This document shows, piece after piece, positions 1 to 11,721 of a stretch of DNA of 64,000 nt. This DNA comes from Isoetes taiwanensis (taxonomy: Eukaryota > Streptophyta > Lycopodiopsida > Isoetales > Isoetaceae), in contig JAJEKV010000075.1 in the NCBI GenBank assembly GCA_021234155.1, positions 5,248,805-5,312,804 of the forward strand, read 5' to 3'. A program made the translations under genes and the position numbers. The notes beneath the pieces were generated by a model. The model searched no databases, was not told the origin of the DNA, and was given only the letters and a program-made list of their open reading frames with translations. Each line of letters opens with the position of its first letter. Within the stretch, counting starts at the first letter, position 1.

Positions 1-178
1 ATAATTTGGGAATTACCCGATGGCCGGGCAAAACAATTTAAAAAGAACTTAAAGGAATCTCAGCCGGATGCATGTCTTTGTTGAGTGGATTTCTGAGAGA
101 ACTATACATTCGAGGAACAAGGGGATGAGGAGAAAATTTTATAAAATTGCAGGGGACAGTGATGAGGATGAAATGTAA
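1..178 (+). CDS. possible terminal exon of an unrecognised gene (partial)
   Basis: The window opens in what may be the last coding exon of a + strand gene. One frame reads from about position 58 to a TAA at 176-178 and ends in a short acidic tail (AGDSDEDEM). It is preceded by a basic stretch (RNKGMRRKFYK). Upstream of about position 58 the same frame meets a TAA, while the neighbouring frame is open, so there is either a frameshift or an exon boundary. Composition becomes AT-rich and non-coding right after the stop, as a 3' untranslated region would. I do not recognise the protein. It could also be chance. Confidence 0.25.
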
Positions 179-1298
179 AACCATTACGTAATTTTCGGAA
201 CTCATCACGAAGTTTTATTGCTTGTTGTGAAAATGTTTGTCTTCATTTCTTTTTGAAGATTTGAATTCTTTTGAACACTTGATTACTTGCCTTATTTTGT
301 GACAAGGAATATATAGTGAATATGAATTTTCATTCAAAATGAATGGGGATTCACATTAACAATTATGTAGAGAGATGCATTAGAGAAAGGAGCGTCTGAT
401 CGCCAAAAATTATTTTACGCCTGCGGCGTGGTGGGGTAATTTGAAGGTGGCGTTGGCACAGCGATAATTTGAGGTTCTAGGGAAGGAGGAACACAGCTGG
501 AATCTCGGCGTCACATTATGTTACCCCCATTATATATTGTCTAGTGGGATATAATTTATTCTATCTACTTAAATTTAGCATGATGATGCCTTTTCCCCTT
601 TCAAAAGTTTTGTTGATCTATAGAATGTGCTTGGGATCCCAAAGGTCCCTTGCATTGATACCTTTTCACTTCCAAATTAAATGTTTGCTCATTTATGGAT
701 GTCAAATTAGGTTAAGTTGTTTATGGTGACATTAGTGCAGCAATGCCACCCACCATCCTTTCCATGTTCAATAACCTAACACATTAATTTGCATGCATAA
801 AGAAGAACAACTACAGCACAATGTCAAGACAAGCATTGGGAATTCTTGAAACATGTATATATGAATAAAATCAAAGATGTGTATATTTTTGAATTGCCAA
901 GGACAAATAGTTGCCACTTGAGACAACTACCAAATAGATCACAAAATTACTAAATATTGCTAAACATGTATATGGATAAAAATAGATAGATAAATTTGTG
1001 TAAGGTTGAGACAACACTATGCAAATTTAGCTAAAATTCTACAAGTTGAATCAAAGTTTTAGCAGGTGATAAATTTATTGTAGATATAAAATCGAACAGA
1101 GTGATAAATTATTATGTAGATATAAAAGGGAAGAGATATGAAATTCCCTCCTTGACTAGTAAGATGTGAACCGGTATGACTTGTAATTTATGAAATCCAT
1201 ACTTCCACTAAGGAACACCAAAGTGGGATAACCCAAACATATCATTCGTTAATACGTGGTAAACTTCAATGAAAATAGCTCAAAACATGGGATACATT
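179..1298. other. AT-rich intergenic stretch
   Basis: No convincing coding frame, RNA gene or repeat is visible here. The sequence is AT-rich. If 1-178 is an exon, its beginning is a 3' untranslated region. Its right end is the 3' flank of the broken BAHD gene. Confidence 0.5.
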
Positions 1299-1966
1299 CT
1301 ATGGGGTTTGGGGCACACATACATTTTTTCGCACGTCTCGAGAGATAGGAAAGAAGCAAAGAGGAGAATAAAGTGCACTTGAGAGGCGATCCATGTGGCC
1401 CTCCGCTTCAAATTGATAACAACGTCCTGTTTCTCACCTTTAGCGAGGAAAGAGGAATAGTAGCATTCATGCCATCACGTGAGCTCCACGAAAGGAAGGG
1501 TACTTGAGCAGGATGAAGCTTAGATCCCAACCAAAATCTATGTCATACCGCAGGGAAAGCTGGAACATATCGGTATTGTGCAAATCCATGGCGATTCAAA
1601 GGAGCCTGGCGGTGTTATGAACCTGCAATTTCAAACTGACCGATAAAGGAGCGACCCCAATTCGGGGTTGGAGAGGATGAATGGGATGGTGTTATGGATG
1701 AGATTAGTACGTATTATGAAATATGGAGAGACAGCTATGGCGAACCACCGGGACTAAATTTCGAAAAATAAAGTGACATTGCCAAAGTAGCCGGAGGAAG
1801 GGGGAGGATGTAGTCCTATTACGTCCCCTCATCTGCAGGTATGGTGGAGACCGGTTGTGATCTTTACGCCCCATTCCAGTAGCTTTGGTTATGCATTTCC
1901 AAATCAATGCTGCGATAAGCTTCATACCTTGTCACTCTGCCATATCAAAGCTGCCCTCTTCGATGT
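1299..1966 (-). pseudogene. BAHD acyltransferase, C-terminal half (split gene)
   Basis: BAHD enzymes move an acyl group from acyl-CoA to an alcohol or amine in the cytosol. This is the 3' half of the gene whose 5' half lies at 13034-13813. Reading down the minus strand from 1966, the frame continues the 5' half. It gives the central BAHD segment (AALIWKCITKA, about 1870-1920) after an in-frame TGA, then, after a frameshift, a segment ending SGYFGNVTLFF. It then reaches DIDFGWD at about 1520-1540, which corresponds to the structural DFGWG motif of the family. A further frameshift leads to a likely stop near 1299. At least one stop and two frameshifts make it a pseudogene. Element A separates the two halves. 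Confidence 0.8.
1962..1966. repeat. target-site duplication of element A, left copy (GATGT)
   Basis: The five bases before the left LTR are GATGT; the five after the right LTR are GATCT. One mismatch in five is compatible with an old insertion. The duplication also restores the BAHD reading frame, which supports it independently. Confidence 0.7.
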
Positions 1967-2587
1967 TGTTTGCAGGATGCAGGTTCGAGAACTCTGGAAG
2001 GAAACTGACCCTCTGTGAGGACCCGTGGATCTAACGAATTAGGGGACTATGTCCATAGTAGCGAGTTTTTGAAGAGAAGAGAAGAAGCAGAGAACAATGG
2101 GGAGGGAAAATGATAAGCTTCCTTGATATCAATGATGAACATGTACATGAGCTCATATTAGAGAAAGCGAAGGAGACAAGACTCAAAACTCATCTAGCCA
2201 TCATATGCTAGCTCTACTCATATATATAGTGATTACAATGGCCCGGGCCCCAATATGAACACTCACGAGTCACCGGTCTGCAGGCTCACGGGAGGAGGCT
2301 AATTCTTACCGAGGAATGTTGGTGATTGCCTCTTGAAATGTCACCCTAAGAATCACTTGTGGCCCGACAGTGATGAAGCCCGGTCATCCTTGTCTGGCCT
2401 CTTGTTAATGGGGCCCTTGAGGAGGGCTTTTGGCTATGATGGTCTGTACTTAGTCTTATTTGAGCCTTTGATAGGTGACAGGTGTCTTTGACCTTTGATG
2501 GTGACGTGGTGGCCCGAGGATCATGAGCTTGACACAGTGCATGTATTCATGAATAGTCACAATACCGAGGAGAGCCTGGGACTAACC
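1967..2587 (-). repeat. 3' LTR of element A
   Basis: On the + strand it starts TGTTTGCAGG and ends near GGACTAAC, so on the minus strand it begins TGTTAGTCC-like. It shares the CTCATATATATAGT block and the AAAATGATAAGCTTCCTTGA block with the LTR at 12426-13033. The right boundary is slightly blurred because the terminal CA and the polypurine tract are mutated. Confidence 0.85.
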
Positions 2588-4100
2588 TCACCAAAGCGAC
2601 ACTTTCCGAGTGAAGAAAGGAGGAAGAAGGGTTTAGAGGCGAGGAAGCCATGTCTGAAAAGTGATCCTCAGGAATTGAGGGCCGAACTCGATATGAATGC
2701 TGACCAATGAGATCTGGCGTGTGTTTGAAGCCCGGGGGGAGGGAGTGTTTTTGGCCAAAGGCGGGGATCTGCATCAATAAAAGCGAATCGTGCCATGTCT
2801 TCAAGAGGCGGCATGGGCGTACGAAGAAATATCGACATTCCATGAGGCGGTCACGGAGGCCAAAGGCGACACAGCATTAGGGATTCTGATGAAAAATGGG
2901 ACCCAGCTGCCGATTTAAGGAGCTTAGCAAAATGCATTTGAGAGCAGCACAAAAACACAGCGAAAGATGGACTGAAGGATCCGGGTGAGGTGGTGGCGAT
3001 GCAAGAAGGTGTCAAGACCATGAAGCGCATCCGGCGGTCCCTTAAACCGGCTCATTAGCAATATAGATCAATTAGTGGTGGTATCAGTGGCACCTTCTTC
3101 CCAATGTGGCGGCCGAACAAAGCGTGGATCCAGGAATCCCGTCGAGAATCGAGGTGGAGTCCATCCAGAGGCATGACCATCCATGACCTTGGTCCAAAAG
3201 GCGCCAATCAGTCGGGGAACACAGGCGTGGAGAATGCGCCCGGGGAAGCTTATAGGGAGAAGGAACCATGCGGTGGCGTGGGTTCTTGGTGGTCTCCACC
3301 GAATTTGGTGACAAGATCGGATCAAGAGCTTGACACCAAGCGATCCCAAAGTGAAGCGGAGAGTTGAGAGTTGAAGGAGGGGCTATCCCATCCAGGTAGG
3401 GGACGTCTTGCTATCCAGCAGAGCTTCGTAGTGATTATACCCTGCGAGGTCTTTGCATATAAATTTGTGCATAGGGAAGATCACCGGGATGTCCTAGATA
3501 CTTCCTTATCATTTGCGGCGCTTAAAGCTTACCGAGAGAGATAAATGATTGGCAAGCTTCGGGCATGTACTCGATGAAGAGTTTGAATTCTGAGCATGAT
3601 CCTTAAGATATGGATTGTTATCTGAAGCAACCATTACCGCGATTGGGGTCACCAGAAAATTTGGCGTGGCCCATTTCGAAGTGTTCTATGTATCACCCGG
3701 ATAGAAATCATGAAATATGTAAGCCATGGGCTGAACAACTCTGAAGGTGATAAAGTGCGGATCGGCCACGATTGTATGAGATCAAAGACCACAAGGGCAC
3801 GCAGCCACAACCCTTTGTCTTCAATGGAGAGTTACGGCCAAATCAGAAGAAAATCTGCGGTCTTTCGGGGAATATCCACGAGTCCATCTGCGCATGCCGC
3901 CGAAAGGAAGAGGTGGCGAGCAACCATAATCGTGATAGCGAGGGAAGGGCGGGAAGTCAGCGGGCATTACATTAATAATGGCGGTATGGGCGTCAAGTTT
4001 TGCTTGAGCCTCATCGGTGACCCCGAATAGCTTGCTGCGGTATTGTTCAAGATCCGCGGATCGGTTGTCCTTTTTCTAGCGGCCCGGTGATTGGTCACGC
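2588..4100 (-). pseudogene. element A 3' internal region with conserved unrecognised coding remnant
   Basis: This lies between the 3' LTR and the coiled-coil ORF remnant. It aligns throughout with 26254-27830 of element B. In B the matching stretch is open for 112 codons at 27055-27393 and contains NPYLADHA and FPMHKFICNT. In A the same words appear (NNPYLKDHA, FPMHKFIC, about 3430-3650) but are split by stops. A second block shared with B (about 3080-3340) reads toward PHWEEGAT. Conservation of these words in two diverged copies argues that the stretch once coded. I do not recognise a family. Confidence 0.5.
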
Positions 4101-5852
4101 GGACCGTTTAGAAGTGTTGACTGGGAGGAGGATTTCCAGGAGTATTGAGGCGAAACCACGGCAATCTCTGGCGTCATCAAGTATCTTTACGTTTACGCAC
4201 CTCGTAAGCTGATCTTGAAGAGGTGGTAGAGATGCGTGGCGAAAGCTGAGCGTCAAGGAGGCAATTTGGCGTCCGGATTACGTAAGGTTTTGAACTTGAG
4301 TGCTGAAATTTTCACAAAGTTCGGTTACAAGGTGTTGAGCTTAGCAATATCTGCGTCCTTGGTACCCGGGAGAGCTGCTTTGGACTTGTTGTGCTCAATA
4401 AATTTTGAATTATTGATTGGGCCGAGCACTGTTGATCGCAAGTTTGACTTGATCCTGTGCACTTTTGAGATCCGTATGAGCACAGTAAAGAGAGCTCGTG
4501 CTTGTCTTGAAGTTTGGCCTCAAAGTTTGCAACTTGGGCGGCAGAAGGTCCGGTGTCTGCACCGCATCGAGGCCTCTAGTGCGTTGAACCCCGCTCATAA
4601 GGCGTCTTGGGATTCTTGTAACTTGAGAGCGGCGGCTGGAGCATCCTGGCGTCTTGATACAACAAGCCCGGCGAGGGTGTTGTGGTGGTGGAGCCATTTG
4701 CACGGTTTGTGATGTTTGGGAAAAGATGGTGTGAAGCTGGATGGTGTAGCGGAGGAGAGCGGTGACATGGGTGTGCGGACTTTGGACATGACCGGTGGAA
4801 GGGCGTGAAGTGCCCGCTTCGGTTAGTCGATGGAAGGGGACCGAGTGGAATTATGAGAATTTTGTGGTGTGGGAGGGGAAGTAATGGCGGATGAGGGCTT
4901 GAAGGTGGCCTCCCACGAAACTTGAGAAATGGAAGTGGCACCCGAAGGCGGTCCACTTCTTGAAAGAAGATGATAGAACATCAATTGGGGCCAATCTATG
5001 TGGTGGTTGGAGTGTGTAGCATTGATGGCCATGTTATAGAAGGGCTTATTGATATGGGTGTTCTTGATAGAATACCCAAGGAACTTGGCCCACGTAAACT
5101 TAACAAAGGTTTTCGTGGAGGCTTGTCGATATTGGTCGAGACGATGCACATTGGCATGATAAGGAGATGCACCAAACTCGACATCTAGATCCCGTATGGC
5201 GGAACCATGATAAACAAGGGGTTTGCAAGGGAATATGAAATACCTCATAAATCAAATGTTGAGTCGTGAAATGGTGGTGCCATCAACCACAGGTGTATAT
5301 CCGCTGGTTAACGATATTGGCGATGAACTGCTTTAGCGTTGGTCGATTGGGGCCGGAAGTTCCATTTGAGAGATTTCAGTAAAAGCTTTTGTCGCTCAGC
5401 CGACTTCTTTATTTGGGCCAACAAGGGCTTCACGGAAAGTGGGGCCAAGAAGGATCTGACGCAAAAAGAGCAGGATCCTTGGGAGCAAAGAGCTTGAAGT
5501 GTAGAAAAACTGGGGCAGCCATGGTAACGATTTGCGTAAACGAAAGAGTGATTCAAAGGCGGAGGACTTAAAGCCAAGCCACGGAGGACAAACAAGCAGA
5601 GGAACTAAAAGGTTTTAGGGCTAATAACCGAGGCTAAGAGGTATGATGAGGGCTGGTGGAGCCTTTGATGGTGCCGGTGTCTAAAGATGCCAAGGAGTGT
5701 ATTGAGAGACAAAAAATTTGGTCATCCCCCAAAAAACGTAAGGGAGAAGCAATGAACGGTGAGGATGAGACGTGAGAGAAGGATCGGATGTGACAGGTGG
5801 GCAAAGGGACACACATTAATGTCCGACGGCGTGAAAAAAGAAGAAATGGCAT
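4101..5852 (-). pseudogene. element A extra ORF downstream of integrase (coiled-coil end)
   Basis: This is the remnant of an additional protein encoded between integrase and the 3' LTR. The most legible part (about 4823-5248) has KNTHINKPFYN and, in a neighbouring frame, NHHIDWPQLMFYHLL. The homologous stretch of element B (37999-39350) carries the same words and then a clear heptad-rich coiled coil. In A the coiled-coil end lies at about 4240-4600 and is shifted among frames. Many plant gypsy families carry extra ORFs in this place. The head of the protein vaguely recalls the plant-transposon-associated domains found in such ORFs, but that is an impression, not a match. Confidence 0.5.
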
Positions 5853-6019
5853 TCAATGGCAACTTCGAAGTGGGATATCATTAAAAGGAATGTGTCGGAA
5901 GGTACCATGGCTAGATATGCGGCGGAGAAAAGATTCTCATTTTAGAAACAGCTTGCATTGCAAAACACGTTGGCGATTTGTGTGATTGGTCCACGTCGAC
6001 AAGGAGTTCCTCGCTTGGC

Positions 6020-6027
6020 TATATAAA
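6020..6027 (+). promoter_or_regulatory. internal TATA box on the strand opposite to element A coding
   Basis: GGCTATATAAAG lies about 30 bases after an ATTGG (inverted CCAAT, 5985-5989) with GTCCACG between. The same block, with the same spacing, is kept in element B at 39666-39708. It points toward + transcription, antisense to integrase. Promoter function is inferred. Confidence 0.4.
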
Positions 6028-6587
6028 GACGAACCGAGTAAAACGAAGGCATCCGATGGCGCCAAAGCATGGCGATTTCTTTGGTTTTGAACGAGGACCG
6101 CACTATGCCCACGAACCGTCGGGAATGGATTACCGGCAAGATGAATTGTCACGGACCTCGCGCTGCCACAACCGGGTGGCATCGAATGGGGATTTGGTGT
6201 GCGGGATGGCTGAACATCCCGACCGAAGACCAACGGGATGGAGGTGGTTCTGCACCTTATTTGGGATCCCGGGGCTCTACCACCTCTACCATCTCCTCGC
6301 ATCACCTCTGCCGAACCCGGAGTAGGGTTTTTCCTCTTAGGACTTAGTAGATAGGGCTCTGAGCCCGTTTTTGTATATAGGCGGTGCCCATAGCGAAATA
6401 TTTGGGGCTGCGCCCACATTTTGTAAAAAATCTCCACTATAATATAATATGCCGCCTTTCTAGTCACTTTCTGTGGTGTTTGCTTCTTGAACTGTATCTG
6501 TTTGTTGATTGTCGCTTTCTGTGTGATGAAATGTTTTGAGACGAAAACCATTAACCAATGTAGGTAGTGGAGTGCCATCTAACTCTG

Positions 6588-7760
6588 CTAACCACTTGAA
6601 CAATTTGATAAGGGCCAAGCCAACGAAACTTGGAGTTTAGAAAAAATTTTGTACACGGAATCATAAAGAAGAACCAAATCGCCTTCTTTGAATGTTTTTG
6701 TCTTCAGACGTTTGTCATGTAAAGATTTTTGCAACTGTTGTCCATGAAGAACACGAATATAAGCATCCCTTCGAAGTTCATCCAACTGTTCTAATTGATA
6801 GACCCTTTCTTTGAGTGCGGCAGTGGATTATGAGCGTGAGCCGTTGAAAGCGGAGTGTTGGAAGGATGTATTCAAGCGGCATGAGAGCTTCGACCATAAA
6901 CCAATTTGAAAGGAGTGTGACCGGTAGCAATCTTGAAACAAGTGTTGTAGGCCCAAAGAACGATGGGAAGTTTTGTCCGCCACCAGGCGGGAAGCGTCAC
7001 AAATTTTCTTGAGAATGGTGACGAGTTTTGTTAAATTGCTACGCCAAACCATTACCTTGAGGATAGTAAGGTGTGCTCTTGTGATGATGTATCAGGAGAT
7101 AATCCGTCAGCTCCTTGATAGTATGATTGATGAAATGGACACCACGGTCACGACCAGCTCGGTGGGGCAGCCAGAATCGCGTGATAATTTGTTGATAGAG
7201 GACCCTATCGTGCTTGCTGCAGTGTTGTGCGGGAAGTGCACAAGCTTAAAAGCCTATTTGGTAGCGTAGTCGGTGAGAACGAGAATGTAGCGAACGCCAG
7301 GTGTGCCGCGCAGAGGATCTATAGGTCCCACAAAGTCCATTCCCCACTTGCTGAAGGGAAGTGGCGTGGCGACCGGCCCAAGGGAAGAAAGCGTCACGGG
7401 CATTGGGGCGCCCCACCTGGCAAGCGTCACACGTCGGTGGGCGTGAGCATCTTTGAAGAGCGTGGGCCAATAATACCCAGCTAGAAGGATTTTGCGCGTC
7501 GTGGTGTCACCATGAAAATGACCACCACCTAGCCCTTGATGAGCTTCTCGAACAATATCGGAACTTCATGAGGTAGAACACGTCGGGGAAGGATGGTGTC
7601 CTTACCCTTTTGTAGAGATGCCCCGCAACCATGGTGTAGTCCACGGACCTCTCGGAGAAATTGATGGCGACGGGATTGTCGCTGGCAGAGAGAGCGCGTC
7701 GTCTTCGGTGGAAGAGCACCTGTGAGGAGGTACCGCTGAAAATCATGGAACCAATGTGGT
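6588..7760 (-). pseudogene. element A integrase remnant
   Basis: Integrase inserts the element cDNA into the genome. Reading down the minus strand, 7507-7746 has the start of the zinc-binding domain (YTMVAGHLYK) and 7246-7470 has TCDACQVGRPNARD. The matching part of element B continues with GMDFVGPIDP. The C-terminal end is at 6588-6785 (AYIRVLHGQQLQKSLHDK, FKEGDLVLLYDS), as usual for gypsy integrases. Frameshifts break the core domain, so no active enzyme can be made. Confidence 0.8.
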
Positions 7761-7957
7761 GTTGCGTGAAAAAAAGAGCTGAGCATCGTGAAAGGCGCCC
7801 GAGACTCCGGTTGAGGGATCATCCGCAGGTGGATGCGTGAAAGATAATCCGGGGCGACATGAGATTTTGCGGCCTTATGAACAATTTCAAAAGGAGCAAA
7901 TTCTTGAGAAGAAGGACCCAACGAAAGCAATGCGGCCCGTGGGCGTGGACTTGTTGA

Positions 7958-8300
7958 TCAAATAAAGGAGTGCTTGGTGGTCCACAAAGAACTTGATTTG
8001 ACTGCCCAAAAGGTAGTGACGAAAGCGTTGGACCACACGTAAAATGAGACCCAAAGCTTCACGCCCGCGGCGAGAATAGTTGCGCCAGCGAGAATTGAGT
8101 TTTCTGGGCGGGCGATTTGATTTGGTTTGTCATGCAGCGCATCATATTCTTGAGAAAGAACGGCCCAATAGCAAACGCCGGAGACATCTACATGAACATG
8201 AAAGGGCTTGTCCCATTGAGGAGGAACAAGAACCGTGCCCGAGTAAGCAAAAGCTTCAGCCGTTGGAAAGCAAAGATCCGCACGGGAATTCAAGCCCGGT
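7958..8300 (-). pseudogene. element A RNase H remnant
   Basis: This is the gypsy RNase H that follows reverse transcriptase. The frame contains PPQWDKPFHVHVDVSG followed by AVLSQE, matching the family pattern in which the aspartate of the VDAS-type motif is catalytic. It is followed downstream on the minus strand by integrase and preceded by reverse transcriptase. Confidence 0.75.
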
Positions 8301-9090
8301 GGATTCGATCACCCGTGAGTTTATGAATGGGATCCGCAATGGCTGCTAGTCCGTATGAAGGTGGAGTAATAATTGACCTTACCCGGAAAGAGCGTGTCTC
8401 CCTTGATATTGGTGGTGCTTGAGCCTTGAGCACGCGGCCCGATTTTGGCAGGATCTGTGGTGATACCCCGCTTTGGCCGACAACATGGCCTAAATGGGAA
8501 CACGAGAGGTGACGCAAAAGGTGCATTTCTCAGATTGAGACTAATCTTGGGACTCATCACATTTCACGGAAGACGAAGTTCCAATTTATCCAAATGGTCA
8601 GCCATGGAATCGTAGGCAGAGAAGTCATCTTGAAAAATTTGCAAGAAGGGATTTTCCTTCATGAAATCATGAAAAACGAGAGCATGATGCGTTGAAATGT
8701 TGATGGAGAGTTTGATAATCCAAAAGGAACCACCTTGTAGGCAAAAAGTGCTTCACCGGGTGATGAAAGTAGTCTTGAGTTGATCAGATTCTTTGATTGA
8801 GATCGATTGTAGCCGTAAAAACTATCCATGAAGGAGTACATCTCATGTCCAGCCACCTCTTCCAACCACGGTGCGTGAAGGGAAGTGGAAAATGATCACG
8901 CCCGTGGCCCGATTGAGTTCCGGTAGTCCACAATGCACGCGGATCTTACCATTGTGTTTGAGGGCAATGACGATGGGGCTCACCCATTCGTAATGTTTGA
9001 CCTCATAGATCAAACCCACAGCAAGGAGTTTGTCAATTTCCGCCTTGACGCGATCACGGTAATTAGGGTTGGAGCGATGCGATCGTTGCT
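8301..9090 (-). pseudogene. element A reverse transcriptase remnant
   Basis: The clearest part is 8659-8865, with MYSFMDSFYGYN (motif A, catalytic aspartate in FMD) followed by AYKVVPFGLSNSPSTFQR (motif B region). Both are diagnostic of gypsy reverse transcriptase. Flanking frames continue the domain with indels, and about 8930-9010 corresponds to the upstream EWVSPIVIALK-type segment. It is not functional. Confidence 0.8.
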
Positions 9091-9542
9091 AAGTTAAACC
9101 GGTGCATCGATTTGGTAGGAATGGTGAGTTTCCCCAAGCTTTTGTTGATTCCCCGGAAGATCTCTCAGTAACTCCAGCGAAAATGTGTTTGAATTTTTTG
9201 AATAGCTTGACGGCCCCTGATACGATAAGGGGCGGAAGATTGGCGACAATGCGGGGACAGGTTGATTGTTGCCCACGCCCACGATCTCGACCACGGAGTC
9301 CGAATATGGGGTATTACCGGTATCTGGACAATGTGTGCGGAGGTTGGAGCATAACGGATCGCGTGGCACTCGCGCGCGGTAAAAGAGGGGTTCTTGAGTT
9401 TCATCCGCGGGGGTTGCTTCATGACAACGTGTACATCAACGGAGTTGCGAGGAGGTTCAGCATCCGAAAAGTGATCAACACGTTGGATTCGATTGCAAGG
9501 AGCCGTAAGGGGTCAAGCAAAGCGACCCAGCACTGGTCCCGA

Positions 9543-10388
9543 TCAAGAGTCATTTCTCCCCAAGGATCGGCATATTCGGGGTAGGATGAGCGGCATTCGG
9601 GCAGTGGAGCCCTGAACTTGATAAATATTCGAGCTTCTTGAGAATGCGTATCCGAGAGAGGGTTCCGCATGTTCAGTGAAATGATCCCCGCTCGTTTGCA
9701 AGTCCATGGTGGCATTGAGGTGACCATCGGTGATGACTAACGGTCCGTGGCCCATGAATGGATACTCTTGGCCCGGCGGAGAAAAAGGTCTGCCGACCAA
9801 CATTTCATAGTCACCGGATCTTCGCCCGACTTTCCAAACTCCAAATTCCATGGGGAAGCGGAGATCACCTATGTTGATGTGAAGAAGAGGTGTGACGCCT
9901 TGAGGTCGCGTGATATGGCCATTAGCCAACTTGATGTCATATGGGGCACGAAAGAGTTGTGTGATGCCCATTTGTTTGCGGAGTTTATCCGTGATGAGAT
10001 TGACTGCGCTACCTCCATCTATTTGAACATGGTTGACTTGCTGATTACCCACCGTGGCATGGACCATGGGTGTAGAGGTAGCCACAGCCCCAACTAGAAC
10101 AGTCAGGAGTGGTAACTGGTCCTTGAGAGCAGGACAGAGTTTCAAAATGGTTGCCAAGCTTAAAGGAATCTTGATCTTGGCTAGCTCCTCTTGGAGTTCT
10201 AAAGGCACATGAGAAAAAGGATCTGCTGGTTCCACGGGTGCTGGAGTGCATGGTAGTGAAGCAGCAACTTCCTTGAGTAAGTCAACCTCTGCAGCAATAT
10301 TGGGATACGTCTGAGAGCATGGAGGTTGAGATGTGGAAGGTGTACCTTGTCTTTGTTGAGCTCTGGTGGTGGCATGAACATTTGCCAA
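9543..10388 (-). pseudogene. element A protease region (end of gag to protease)
   Basis: One frame stays open for 281 codons. At residue 124 it has VQIDGGSAVNLIT, the aspartic protease active site in the DGGS form known in some plant gypsy lineages instead of DTGA. At about residues 190-200 it has YEMLVGRPF, the second conserved protease segment. The N-terminal 100 residues are proline- and leucine-rich linker after the gag zinc knuckle. Element B has the same frame at 43386-44333. Confidence 0.85.
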
Positions 10389-10499
10389 TGTCGCGGCCTT
10401 GCCAGGCTTGCATGAGGTTCAAAATGCTTTGGCGAACTTTTGGCATGACATGTGGCATGAGCTTCTCCAAGTCGGGTGCAAAGTGAACCTTTTTTCGTC

Positions 10500-11721
10500 C
10501 TCATGAGGAATGGTGTCAACCGCAAAGGCGGGTTGTGTGCCATTGAATAATGGTCAAGGGACGTGATGCCTTGGTCCGGCGTGAAACTAAACCAACCCAA
10601 TTTGACGGCTGGATTTGGAGGATTAAGTGCCCGAAAAATTTCCCGTGCTTGTTGATCCAGTGAGGTTGATTTCTTTGGAGCTGGTTGATAGCGTGATTGC
10701 CGAGGCGCTCTTGGTGGCTTCTTAAGAACTGGTCTCGGGCCTTGTTTGCCATTAGCAATCGAGTTGGTAAGCCGTGAGGCGGACCGATGTGGTCCTGATT
10801 TGTGCCGTGAAGCCGCACTGAACTTGTGGAAGTTGAGGACACGCCGCGGTGGTGGTATGACCCCATTCTTGAGTGATAACACTGAGCTTTAGAAGGATCA
10901 AAAGGAGTACGTGGGTTGGATCCCCGTTGTTGCTCCTGTTGCTGATAGAGTTGAGTGGGTTGCTTTTGAAGTGGTGGCCGATAGTGCGATTGTTCTTTGA
11001 GGTGTGGTTTGCACTTGATAAACCATTTTGTTGGAACGGTGTGGGATGAGTCGCGAGTGCACTCTTCCGTGGCATGATTGCACATGTTGCATCGCTTTGC
11101 AATGAGGCGGGCCATTGGTGGAGTTGCACTCATTTGCCAAATGGCCTTGGTATTTGCAAATATGGCACCAATCTGGATCTAGGCTACGTGGATTAGCGTG
11201 TTGAGGCTGAGCAGTGCCGTCTGTGGGAACCATGACAGGTGGAATGAAGCGGGAGCTCTTGAAGAGCCACGCCCCGGGGAGGAAACATTGACGAAAGTGA
11301 TTGACAAGGTCGATAGCCTGCTCCAAAGTCTTGGGACGCAGTATTGATCATGAGTCGAATAAATTTGGAGGAAGTCCTTGGAGAAACCGGACCAAAAACT
11401 GCTCGTGTGGGGTACTCCTTGAGCTTACTTAGCGAGAATGTGAAGTCGATCCGCAAAATCCGAGGCGGAGACTCCGTGGGCTCTTGTTGAAGTTCATTGA
11501 GTTGCTTGAGATGAAGTTGATCATCATCCGTGGTCCCATAATGAGACGTAAAAGCGATTCGCATTCGACCGATCTTGTTTCCAATGGCTTTTGTTGGACA
11601 TGAGCCATTGATGAGGAGAGCCACCGCAGGTGGTGGAAAAGATGTGGAATTTCAGTTGAGGTTGCGCATGACCATTTAGGACAGCTAGAGCCTCAAATTC
11701 TTCCATGTGGGCCCTGAGCAC
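10500..11721 (-). pseudogene. element A gag remnant with zinc knuckle
   Basis: Gag forms the particle that packages the element RNA. The CCHC zinc knuckle CHICKYQGHLANEC lies in the frame at 10898-11326. Upstream (5', higher coordinates), 11193-11721 carries the gag core, with DDDQLHLKQLNELQQEP and LSKLKEYPTRAV in frames interrupted by indels. Element B has the same words at 44628-45436. The start codon cannot be fixed. Confidence 0.7.

Noticed and set aside
2014-2587. LTR boundary at TGTGAGG (2014, also 12470 and 25683)
   Set aside because: About 45 bases to its left are shared by all four LTRs; moving the boundary to TGTTTG gives TG...CA ends, exact ATGTC duplications for B, and the BAHD frame for A.
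3068-4030. + strand frames within the 3' region of element A
   Set aside because: The minus strand carries the words conserved with element B; the + frames are shadows.
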